From: Deltaproteobacteria bacterium
GTDB lineage: Bacteria; SAR324; NAC60-12
Assembly (NCBI GenBank): GCA_002730365.1
Contig: PBZZ01000105.1
Location: forward strand, 1 to 7,132
DNA: 7,132 nt
Direction of reading: 5' to 3'
Every line of letters begins with the position of its first letter. Within the stretch, counting starts at the first letter, position 1. Positions 1-4,968 of this stretch are shown here, piece after piece. The notes under the pieces were generated by a model. That model was not told the origin of the DNA. It did no database searches and saw only the letters and a program-made list of their open reading frames with translations. A program made the translations under genes and the position numbers.

Positions 1-322
1 TTAAGAAATTCTTGTCCACTTGGATCCTGAGCCTGAACCCCCATCAAGAATACTCGATGAAGAGACTTAATTGATGAGACCTCAGGATGAAATTGAACAA
101 GACATTGTCTCCACACTAGAGCGGGTTCACCAAGTCCAGAAAATAACGCACATCTATTGTCATTATCTTCATCGAAAGCTTCTCGTGCACATTCATGTCG
201 AAATGGAGGCAAATCTGATCATTTCAGAGGCCAGGCGGATCGCAATCGAAGCGTAAAATTTGGTTGAAACAATAGCTGATATACAAGAAGCTGACGTGCA
301 CTTAGAGTTGTCACCACATTAG
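1..322 (+). pseudogene. Decayed 3' end of a cation diffusion facilitator (CDF) family transporter gene
   Basis: One reading frame, whose codon register includes positions 20-22 and 71-73, carries protein-like sequence up to a TAG at 320-322. It is broken by TAA codons at 2-4, 68-70 and 254-256. The first part reads EILVHLDPEPEPPSRILDE, resembling the end of a CDF cytoplasmic dimerisation domain (typically ..ADVxVHxDP..). The part from 71 has the pattern of a whole such domain: ERVHQVQKITHIYCHYL, then LLVHIHVEME, then SEARRIA and, after the stop at 254, VETIADIQEADVHLEL. CDF proteins export divalent metals such as Zn, Fe, Co or Mn from the cytoplasm using a six-helix membrane domain, which would lie left of the window. 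The longest uninterrupted piece (71-256) has a TTG start directly after a stop and no clear ribosome site, so I do not call it a gene. Family assignment rests on pattern memory alone. Sequencing error could explain one stop, but hardly three. Confidence 0.45.
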
Positions 323-330
323 CGAAAGCT

Positions 331-345
331 TTTAATCAGATTAAA
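331..345. repeat. Perfect 7-bp palindrome with single central base
   Basis: TTTAATC (331-337), one A, then GATTAAA (339-345). It lies between the CDF remnant and the 3' end of glnA. A one-base loop makes an RNA hairpin of the full stem unlikely, and no T-run follows, so it looks more like a two-fold symmetric DNA site or a chance AT-rich palindrome than a terminator. The rest of 323-371 holds nothing I recognise. Confidence 0.35.
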
Positions 346-371
346 TTTGAGATGTCAGAGCGGAGAAGTAG

Positions 372-400
372 AACCAGTGAACCGCAACAGTCCACTGGTT
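372..400 (-). terminator. Hairpin just downstream of glnA, candidate terminator
   Basis: AACCAGTG (372-379) and CACTGGTT (393-400) form a perfect 8-bp stem with a 13-nt loop. It starts 13 nt after the glnA stop codon as read on the minus strand. The tail after the stem on that strand (CTACTTCTCC) is pyrimidine-rich but not a clean T-run. It may be a weak intrinsic terminator or a 3'-end stabilising hairpin for the glnA mRNA. Position is the main support. Confidence 0.45.
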
Positions 401-413
401 GCTGGCAGGAAGA

Positions 414-1823
414 TTAGTAGGCGTAGTAGAGATTGAATTCGTATGGGTGTGGTCGTGATTCAATCGGTGTGACCTCTTCATTGAGCTTGTAATCAACCCA
501 TGCGTCAATCACATCTTTGGTGAAAACATCACCCTTCAGTAAGAAATCATGATTGGCTTCGAGGTTTTCAATGGACTCGCGCAGAGAGCCTGGCATTTTG
601 CCAATTTTGTGGAGTTCTTCTGGTTGAAGATCATAAATGTTGACGTCCATTGGATCACCAGGATGAATTTTGTTTTGAATTCCATCCAAGCCAGCCATCA
701 GCATTGCCGCAAATGCCATGTAACCATTTGCTCCTGGATCTGGACAGCGGAATTCGATTCGTTTTGCTGCTTTAGAATCCGCTAAAGGAATGCGAATCGT
801 TGCTGATCGATTTCTGTTTGAATAGGCAAGATTGATTGGGGCTTCAAATCCTTTCACCAGGCGCTTGTAGGAATTTGTCAGAGGATTGGTCAAAGCTGCC
901 AGAGAGGGCGCATGCTTGAGAATTCCTCCGATGTAGTAGAGAGCTGTTTCGCTTAAGCCAGCGTATTCATCTCCTGCAAAAAGGGGCTTGCCATCTTTCC
1001 AAAGCGATTGGTGAGTATGCATTCCGCTTCCATTGTCAGCAAACATGGGCTTGGGCATAAAGGTAGCGGTTTTGCCGTGCTGACGTGCTACATTTCTAAT
1101 TACATACTTGTACCACTGTAGGTGGTCAGCACAACTTACAAGAGTATCGAATCGGAAATTGATCTCGTGCTGTGCTGGTGCAACCTCATGGTGAGCACGC
1201 TCTACCATCAGACCACACTGTTCCAGCATTGTAATCATCTCGTTTCGAATATCCTGATTGGAGTCGAACGGAGCTACTGGGAAATAACCTAATTTTGGCC
1301 CAATCTTATATCCTAGATTGGGCATTTCATCGGCACCTGTATTCCATGGACATTCTGCTGAATCAATGGAATAAAATCCCCCTGCGCTGCTGTAAGAATA
1401 CTGAACATCGTCAAAAAGGAAAAATTCAGCTTCTGGCCCAAAATAAGCCGTGTCTGCTATCCCTGTTGAGACTAAATAAGCTTCAGCCTTTCGAGCAATA
1501 TTTCTTGGATCTCGGCTGTAGCGCTCGCCCGTAACGGGATCTACGATATCGCAGATCAGTGTCAGTGAATTAGCCTCGATGAACGGATCCACTTTCATCG
1601 TATTCAGATCAGGAATCATTTTCATATCACTGGCATCTATGGTCTGCCAGCATCGAATACTGGAACCATCAAACATCACACCTTCTTCCAGAGTACTTTC
1701 GTTGACCACCCCAATCGGAACTTGCAAGTGCTGCCAGGTACCCAGCAAATCAATGAATTTGAAGTCAACAAATTCAATGTCATTTTTCTTGATAGAGTCG
1801 AAGATATCTTTGGGGGTAGTCAT
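414..1823 (-). CDS. glnA: Type I glutamine synthetase (adenylylation-regulated class)
   Basis: Makes glutamine from glutamate, ammonia and ATP in the cytoplasm; family members are dodecamers with active sites between subunits. From the chosen start the protein is 469 residues, the same length as the E. coli enzyme. Visible motifs include MFDGSSI near residue 50 (beta-grasp domain), GPEAEFFLF near 129-137 with a metal-binding Glu, NGSGMHTHQS near 264-273, KRLVKGFEAP near 320-329 with active-site Arg, and NRNRSA near 336-341. NIYDLQPEE places a tyrosine at residue 397, matching the adenylylated Tyr of GS-I beta, so control by a GlnE-type adenylyltransferase is likely. One oddity is Lys in KRLVKG where KRLVPG is usual. 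An in-frame ATG at 1832 would add three residues, but AAGGA at 1833-1837 abuts it and stands 9 nt from the ATG at 1823, which decides the start. The gene appears monocistronic, lying between the pdxH terminator and its own 3' hairpin. Confidence 0.97.
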   Translation of the reverse strand: MTTPKDIFDSIKKNDIEFVDFKFIDLLGTWQHLQVPIGVVNESTLEEGVMFDGSSIRCWQTIDASDMKMIPDLNTMKVDPFIEANSLTLICDIVDPVTGERYSRDPRNIARKAEAYLVSTGIADTAYFGPEAEFFLFDDVQYSYSSAGGFYSIDSAECPWNTGADEMPNLGYKIGPKLGYFPVAPFDSNQDIRNEMITMLEQCGLMVERAHHEVAPAQHEINFRFDTLVSCADHLQWYKYVIRNVARQHGKTATFMPKPMFADNGSGMHTHQSLWKDGKPLFAGDEYAGLSETALYYIGGILKHAPSLAALTNPLTNSYKRLVKGFEAPINLAYSNRNRSATIRIPLADSKAAKRIEFRCPDPGANGYMAFAAMLMAGLDGIQNKIHPGDPMDVNIYDLQPEELHKIGKMPGSLRESIENLEANHDFLLKGDVFTKDVIDAWVDYKLNEEVTPIESRPHPYEFNLYYAY

Positions 1824-1832
1824 ATCGAACAT

Positions 1833-1837
1833 TCCTT
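1833..1837 (-). promoter_or_regulatory. Ribosome binding site deciding the glnA start
   Basis: AAGGA on the minus strand lies 9 nt before the ATG at 1823 and 0 nt before the in-frame ATG at 1832. Only the inner start has workable spacing, and it also gives the usual 469-residue length. Confidence 0.7.
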
Positions 1838-1890
1838 TGTGTAAGCGCGGGATTTCCGCTGAAATTAAGGGAAGACCGGAAACGAGGACC

Positions 1891-1981
1891 AGACAATTGA
1901 AATCTCAAATTGTCTCCAAAAACCTTCTGCCGCTTCCTCAAGCAAGTCAAGTGCTTCTGTTTAAACCCATTTTGGAGACAA
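1891..1981 (-). repeat. Nested, mutually exclusive inverted repeats in the glnA leader
   Basis: TTGTCTCCAAAA (1910-1921) and TTTTGGAGACAA (1970-1981) are a perfect 12-bp inverted repeat with a 48-nt spacer. The inner arm is also half of a second pair, AGACAATT (1891-1898) with AATTGTCT (1908-1915), an 8-bp stem with a 9-nt loop. If glnA is transcribed from further upstream, the middle arm could pair with only one partner at a time. AAATCTCA also occurs twice as a direct repeat next to these arms (1900-1907 and 1980-1987). Closer to the gene, TTTCCG (1853-1858) can pair with CGGAAA (1877-1882). This may be a leader RNA with alternative folds, or a cluster of binding sites for a dimeric regulator. 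I do not recognise the family. Confidence 0.5.
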
Positions 1982-2001
1982 ATCTCATACCAAATTTATG
2001 T

Positions 2002-2032
2002 TATTGATATGATTAGCTATTAATTATCAATA
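2002..2032. repeat. AT-rich 8-bp inverted repeat in the pdxH-glnA gap
   Basis: TATTGATA (2002-2009) and TATCAATA (2025-2032) are perfect inverted arms with a 15-nt spacer, inside a stretch that is almost all A and T. It lies about 180-210 nt upstream of glnA and just after the pdxH terminator. The spacing suits a regulator-binding site or an AT-rich upstream promoter element. I saw no strong -10/-35 pair on the minus strand here. Confidence 0.35.
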
Positions 2033-2065
2033 TCATGCAAGATTGCCTAAATTTCGAGCAGATGC

Positions 2066-2100
2066 TGAAAAACCCGTCAGTTCAGGGCGCTAAACGGGTT
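2066..2100 (-). terminator. Intrinsic terminator of the lipoprotein-pdxH unit
   Basis: Read on the minus strand, AACCCGT pairs with ACGGGTT (arms at 2094-2100 and 2071-2077), giving a 7-bp GC-containing stem with a 16-nt loop. The stem runs straight into a T-run (GGGTTTTTC). The upstream arm overlaps the last codons of pdxH and the TGA sits in the loop, an economical layout often seen for intrinsic terminators. It separates pdxH transcription from glnA. Confidence 0.75.
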
Positions 2101-2726
2101 CTTGTCCAAGCCTTCTGCTGCATCTGATAGAGTAATCGATCGTGAAGTCGATTCGACCTCCCTTGCCAGAATTCAAATTTGTTTGGTGCTAATCGATAAC
2201 CACCCCAGTGATCTGGACGGGGGACATTTCCCTCCGCAAATTTCTTTTCAAAATCAATTTGTCTTTTTTCCAGTACAGTTCGGTCAACAATCTTTTGACT
2301 TTGTTCAGAGACCCAAGCACCCAAGCGACTTCCATAAGGCCTACTTTGGAAGTACGTATCAGATTCTTCTTCATCAATTTTCACAACCTCTCCCTCAATA
2401 CGAATTTGACGCTGTAAGGGTTCCCACCAAAATAAAATTGATGCTCGTGGGTTGTATGCCAACTGTTCAGCTTTTTGGCTAAGGTAATTTGTAAAAAAAA
2501 CTAACCCACTTTGATCAAAATCTTTCAGTAAAACTACACGAGATGTCGGTTGTCCGTCTTGGGTAACTGTGGATAGGATCATCGCATTCGGTTCCAAAAT
2601 TTTTGTATTCCGAGCGATCTCAAACCAACTGCTAAACAACTCCCAAGGATCTGACGAGGATCTACTTTCGAGTAGCTCTCCGATTGTATAGTCTTGACGC
2701 ATCGCTGCGATTTCACCGTCTTTCAT
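2082..2726 (-). CDS. pdxH: Pyridoxine/pyridoxamine 5'-phosphate oxidase
   Basis: FMN enzyme that oxidises pyridoxine- or pyridoxamine-5'-phosphate to pyridoxal phosphate, in the last step of de novo PLP synthesis and in salvage; a cytoplasmic homodimer. The 214-residue protein has the usual length. Motifs in order: RVVLLK (63-68) and FFTNYLSQK (77-85) for FMN binding, QIRIEG (107-112), SRPYGSRLGAWVSEQS (128-143), WGGYRL (174-179), and the C-terminal FWQGRSNRLHDRL (186-198), whose RLHDR contacts the substrate phosphate or PLP. It ends in the typical RLAP. The start at 2726 lies 3 nt after the TAA of the upstream lipoprotein gene and has no clear Shine-Dalgarno, so translational coupling is likely. 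The ATG at 2702 is a less likely alternative. An intrinsic terminator overlaps the stop. Confidence 0.97.
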   Translation of the reverse strand: MKDGEIAAMRQDYTIGELLESRSSSDPWELFSSWFEIARNTKILEPNAMILSTVTQDGQPTSRVVLLKDFDQSGLVFFTNYLSQKAEQLAYNPRASILFWWEPLQRQIRIEGEVVKIDEEESDTYFQSRPYGSRLGAWVSEQSQKIVDRTVLEKRQIDFEKKFAEGNVPRPDHWGGYRLAPNKFEFWQGRSNRLHDRLLYQMQQKAWTRTRLAP

Positions 2727-2729
2727 AAA

Positions 2730-3038
2730 TTAATCTGTCAAATTAGATTGGAGGTTGATGGAACATCCTGAAGGTTCTGATACGTTCGGGAGATCCTGGC
2801 ATCTGTATTGTTCAAAACGCCTATTGTTACTGCGTTCAGACTGTCGAAGTACATGGTTCACTTCTCGATTTAGAGGCCCCATCAATTTTTGCTCACACTG
2901 GACTATTTGGAGATAGTCCGTATATTTTCGACACTCTACGAAGTGAGGTATTTTTTCGTAAACCCTCACCTCACGTCCAGACTGACAAGACGCCAATACC
3001 AGCAAACTTATCACGCAACACCAGAAAACCTTACACAT
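2730..3038 (-). CDS. Small predicted lipoprotein with four mature cysteines, unknown function
   Basis: 102 residues. The N-terminus is a short signal peptide: MCK, a hydrophobic stretch (about residues 4-16), then the lipobox LASC with Cys18 as the predicted lipidated residue. The next residues (QSG) lack Asp at +2, so if this is a diderm the protein would probably go to the outer membrane. The mature part is polar, with cysteines at 36, 48, 80 and 92 that could form two disulfides in the periplasm, and a basic, Asn/Arg-rich middle (RQSERSNNRR, 65-74). I do not recognise a named family. AGAGG about 3-4 nt before the ATG supports the start. It is first in a two-gene unit with pdxH and diverges from thrH. 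The signal peptide, ribosome site and tight spacing make it a credible gene. Its presence beside pdxH does not by itself indicate a role in PLP metabolism. Confidence 0.8.
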   Translation of the reverse strand: MCKVFWCCVISLLVLASCQSGREVRVYEKIPHFVECRKYTDYLQIVQCEQKLMGPLNREVNHVLRQSERSNNRRFEQYRCQDLPNVSEPSGCSINLQSNLTD

Positions 3039-3103
3039 ACCACCTCTGTAATTTCGCCAATTTGTAAAACTCTTTAAAAGCCATGCAACAAGACAACCCT
3101 CAA
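3039..3103. promoter_or_regulatory. Divergent promoter region between the lipoprotein gene and thrH
   Basis: This 65-bp stretch must drive both the minus-strand lipoprotein-pdxH unit and the plus-strand thrH-rlmB unit unless promoters lie inside the genes. It is AT-rich (for example TTTGTAAAACTCTTTAAAAG at 3061-3080). I cannot assign a confident -10/-35 pair on either strand. The call rests on gene arrangement. Confidence 0.35.
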
Positions 3104-3709
3104 ATGAAAATTACCTGCCTCGACTTTGAGGGAGTTTTGATTCCAGAAATTTGGATCGGTCTGTCCGAACAAACTGGGATTGAGGAACTAAGGCTGACCA
3201 CCCGAGACATCACCGACTACGATGAATTGATGCGCTATCGTTTGAAAATATGTGATGAAAAAAATCTGAGAATTCAGGATATCCATGCAGTTGTTGACAA
3301 AATGCATCCTCTTGATGGAGCAAACGATTTCCTTAACTGGCTCAGAACCGAATGCGAAGTGATTATTCTATCGGATACCTTTAGAGAATTTGTGAGTCCA
3401 TTGTTGAATAAGCTCGGTCAACCAACTATTTTTTGCCATACTTTGAAAATTGATCATTCTGGCAGGATTACAGATTACTTGCTCCGCCAGCAGGATCAGA
3501 AGCGGCAAGCGGTGAATGCTTTGAAAGATCTTAATTTTCAAGTTTTCGCCGCGGGAGATTCGTACAACGACATCTCAATGCTACAAAGCGCACATCATGG
3601 GATCTTCTTTAGGCCCACCCAAAAAATCACGGAAAAATTCCCTTCCTTTCCGGTGACTCATCAGTATGCAGAATTGAAATTGGAACTTCAGAAGCATCTC
3701 AATGGCTAA
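3104..3709 (+). CDS. thrH: ThrH-type HAD phosphatase: phosphoserine phosphatase / homoserine phosphotransferase
   Basis: A cytoplasmic HAD-superfamily enzyme. The Pseudomonas homologue dephosphorylates phosphoserine and can move the phosphate to homoserine, linking serine and threonine synthesis. From this start the protein is 201 residues and begins MKITCLDFEGV, matching the family's usual N-terminus. Asp7 is the nucleophile of motif I, with Glu9 where most HAD enzymes have Asp, a ThrH signature. Next come VPEIWI-like PEIWIG, the cap residues TTRDITDYD, motif II LSDTF (Ser90), QKRQ (motif III Lys or Arg near 133-134) and motif IV AAGDSYND (Asp152, Asp156). An in-frame ATG at 3083 would add seven residues (MQQDNPQ). 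Neither start has a good ribosome site, and I chose by family alignment. It overlaps rlmB by 8 nt, implying co-transcription. A plain phosphoserine phosphatase (serB-like) role is the main alternative. Confidence 0.92.
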   Translation: MKITCLDFEGVLIPEIWIGLSEQTGIEELRLTTRDITDYDELMRYRLKICDEKNLRIQDIHAVVDKMHPLDGANDFLNWLRTECEVIILSDTFREFVSPLLNKLGQPTIFCHTLKIDHSGRITDYLLRQQDQKRQAVNALKDLNFQVFAAGDSYNDISMLQSAHHGIFFRPTQKITEKFPSFPVTHQYAELKLELQKHLNG

Positions 3710-4499
3710 CAAACGCTTTCATAGGAAGCCAAAAATTCAGCCAAAGGGTCACGAATGGCTCTATGGAATCAACGCTATTGAATCTGCTATTTCTAGTTCG
3801 TACCGCAAGCACTTTGCTATGTGGGTTAAGCATCCTCTGGGAGAAAGAATCCAAGGGCTTCAAAAAGCTGCTGAAGAACGAGGAATTTCGGTCAAAAAAG
3901 CTACTCCAGAAATTTTTGAAACTTATTGTCCGGACGGGGTACATCAAGGAGTACTCTTAGAATGCAGCGCTCGACACTTGGAGACTCCAACTTCTCTTCC
4001 AGCTACTGAAAAAATAAACCCATTTTATTTGGTTTTGGATCAGATCAAAGATCCTCAAAATTTTGGTGCTATCTTAAGGTCAGCCGCATTTTTTGGTTGT
4101 TCAGGATGTATCGTTACGAAAGACCATAGTCCCAGTGTAACACCTGCCGTCTCCAAAGCCTCTGTTGGTGTAGCAGAATGGTTTCCGATCTTTGAAACTA
4201 CAAATCTTGCTCGATTTTTGACAGATCAAAAGAAAGAGGGTTTCTGGATAGTTGGCTTGGCTGGCGATGGTAAAACAGAGTTACAAAAACTTGAAAGGGA
4301 TCGTCCACTGTTGCTAGTTCTGGGTAATGAGGGAAGAGGTCTTCGCCAGTTGGTCAAACAGCAGTGTGACTGGGATGTGCGTATAGAAGGAACAGAACAA
4401 GTAGAATCGCTGAATGTCAGCGTAGCAGCAGCGCTAGCCTGCTATCAGTTGGGGTCTCAGGAGGAGGGCTCTGCATGTAAGGATTTTGCCTCAGCTTGA
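3702..4499 (+). CDS. rlmB: SpoU-family 23S rRNA 2'-O-ribose methyltransferase, RlmB-like
   Basis: SAM-dependent methyltransferase. RlmB methylates the 2'-OH of G2251 in the 23S rRNA P-loop of the peptidyl-transferase centre. The 265-residue protein has a short basic N-terminus (KRFHRKPKIQPKGHEW), an L30e-like RNA-binding domain (about 18-92, with the typical YGINAIESAI and GVHQGVLLEC) and a SPOUT knotted catalytic domain. SPOUT motif 1 is DPQNFGAILRSA (117-128, with catalytic-type Asn and Arg), motif 2 is LVLGNEGRGL (205-214), and motif 3 is VESLNVSVAAALA (234-246). The C-terminal tail after YQLG is poorly conserved and overlaps a putative antisense ORF by 43 bp. Its ATG lies inside the last codons of thrH (8-nt overlap), so translation is probably coupled. 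Other SpoU members such as TrmH-like enzymes share the motifs, but the N-terminal domain favours RlmB. Confidence 0.93.
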   Translation: MANKRFHRKPKIQPKGHEWLYGINAIESAISSSYRKHFAMWVKHPLGERIQGLQKAAEERGISVKKATPEIFETYCPDGVHQGVLLECSARHLETPTSLPATEKINPFYLVLDQIKDPQNFGAILRSAAFFGCSGCIVTKDHSPSVTPAVSKASVGVAEWFPIFETTNLARFLTDQKKEGFWIVGLAGDGKTELQKLERDRPLLLVLGNEGRGLRQLVKQQCDWDVRIEGTEQVESLNVSVAAALACYQLGSQEEGSACKDFASA

Positions 4500-4645
4500 G
4501 CTATCGGATCTTGCGGTTCATCCAGTTCTTCATAATGAAGCCGAGTGATGCGTATGCCTTCATTTTTTCCGAGGCTGTAGGCAATTCCTCCAGAAATAGC
4601 AATCAGTGCAGCAATGGATACGATGTGCAAACTCAGCAGCATCAT
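4457..4645 (-). CDS. Putative small single-pass membrane protein, antisense to the rlmB 3' end
   Basis: A 62-codon frame starting ATG-ATG. Residues 3-25 form one hydrophobic segment (LLSLHIVSIAALIAISGGIAYSL), and the rest is a polar, acidic tail (YEELDEPQDPIAQAEAK). The pattern is that of a small inner-membrane protein with a cytoplasmic or periplasmic tail, and its codon choice resembles that of the neighbours. It fills what would otherwise be a 172-bp gap between rlmB and the Dabb gene and diverges from the latter, with only 26 bp between starts. Against it, there is no clear Shine-Dalgarno before the start, it overlaps rlmB by 43 bp, and I recognise no family. It could be a spurious frame. 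Conservation in relatives would settle it. Confidence 0.45.
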   Translation of the reverse strand: MMLLSLHIVSIAALIAISGGIAYSLGKNEGIRITRLHYEELDEPQDPIAQAEAKSLHAEPSS

Positions 4646-4658
4646 TTTGTTCAGCTCG

Positions 4659-4664
4659 AAAGGA
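4659..4664 (+). promoter_or_regulatory. Ribosome binding site deciding the Dabb gene start
   Basis: AAAGGA lies 7 nt before the ATG at 4672. The same frame is open further upstream to an ATG at 4606, but the 22 extra residues (rich in Cys, Ser and Ala) do not fit the family, whose proteins begin with a short MVKH-type N-terminus. Confidence 0.75.
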
Positions 4665-4671
4665 AAAAATA

Positions 4672-4968
4672 ATGGTCAAGCATCTGATTCTTTTTCGCCT
4701 GAAAGAAAAAACCCCTCAAAGCTCACGACAACTAATGGACGCATTTGTAGGGCTTCCAGAGAAAATTGAAGAAATTCAACACTTGGAAGTGGGAGAGGAC
4801 TTCAAAACAACTCCAAAATCTTTTGATGTCGCCCTGTCTGTAGAATTTGGCGACCGAGAGGCACTGAGTGCTTTTTCAATTCATCCAGAGTATGTGCCTG
4901 TACTAGACTTGATCCACGAAATCTGCTCAGAGTATGCCGTTGTTGACATGGAGATTGAATCAAATTAA
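4672..4968 (+). CDS. Dabb-family (stress-responsive A/B barrel) small protein
   Basis: 98 residues forming one dimeric alpha-beta ferredoxin-like barrel. The start MVKHLILFRLKE is the classic Dabb first strand, with the conserved His4. LEVGEDF (38-44) and FDVALSVEFGDREALSAF (51-68) match the central strands and helix, HPEYVPVLDLI (71-81) corresponds to the HPxH segment with Tyr in place of the second His, and VVDMEI (90-95) is the last strand. Some family members act in stress responses or as small enzymes or binding proteins, but most have no known substrate, and none can be read from this sequence. The stop codon overlaps that of trpA (4 nt, opposite strand). It may be read through from rlmB or have its own promoter in the preceding gap. 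Confidence 0.85.
   Translation: MVKHLILFRLKEKTPQSSRQLMDAFVGLPEKIEEIQHLEVGEDFKTTPKSFDVALSVEFGDREALSAFSIHPEYVPVLDLIHEICSEYAVVDMEIESN

Noticed and set aside
71..256. 61-residue open frame as an independent gene
   Set aside because: It begins with TTG directly after an in-frame stop, has no ribosome site, and its text continues past the stop at 254. It is better read as part of the CDF pseudogene.
1579..2007. 142-codon plus-strand frame opposite the start of glnA
   Set aside because: It mirrors the glnA coding strand and runs into the repeat-rich gap. It has no domain pattern, and glnA is certain.
2102..2482. 126-codon plus-strand frame opposite pdxH
   Set aside because: pdxH is certain on the other strand, and this frame shows no protein-like motif.
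2943..2974. 7-bp inverted repeat GTGAGGT / ACCTCAC
   Set aside because: It lies inside the lipoprotein coding region with an 18-nt spacer and no T-run. It is probably a by-product of codon content.
4528..4540. CTTCAT-A-ATGAAG palindrome after rlmB as a terminator
   Set aside because: The loop is too small for the full stem, there is no GC-rich stem, and no T-run follows.
4606..4671. Upstream extension of the Dabb protein to an ATG at 4606
   Set aside because: The extra 22 residues do not resemble the family N-terminus, and AAAGGA is placed correctly for the ATG at 4672.
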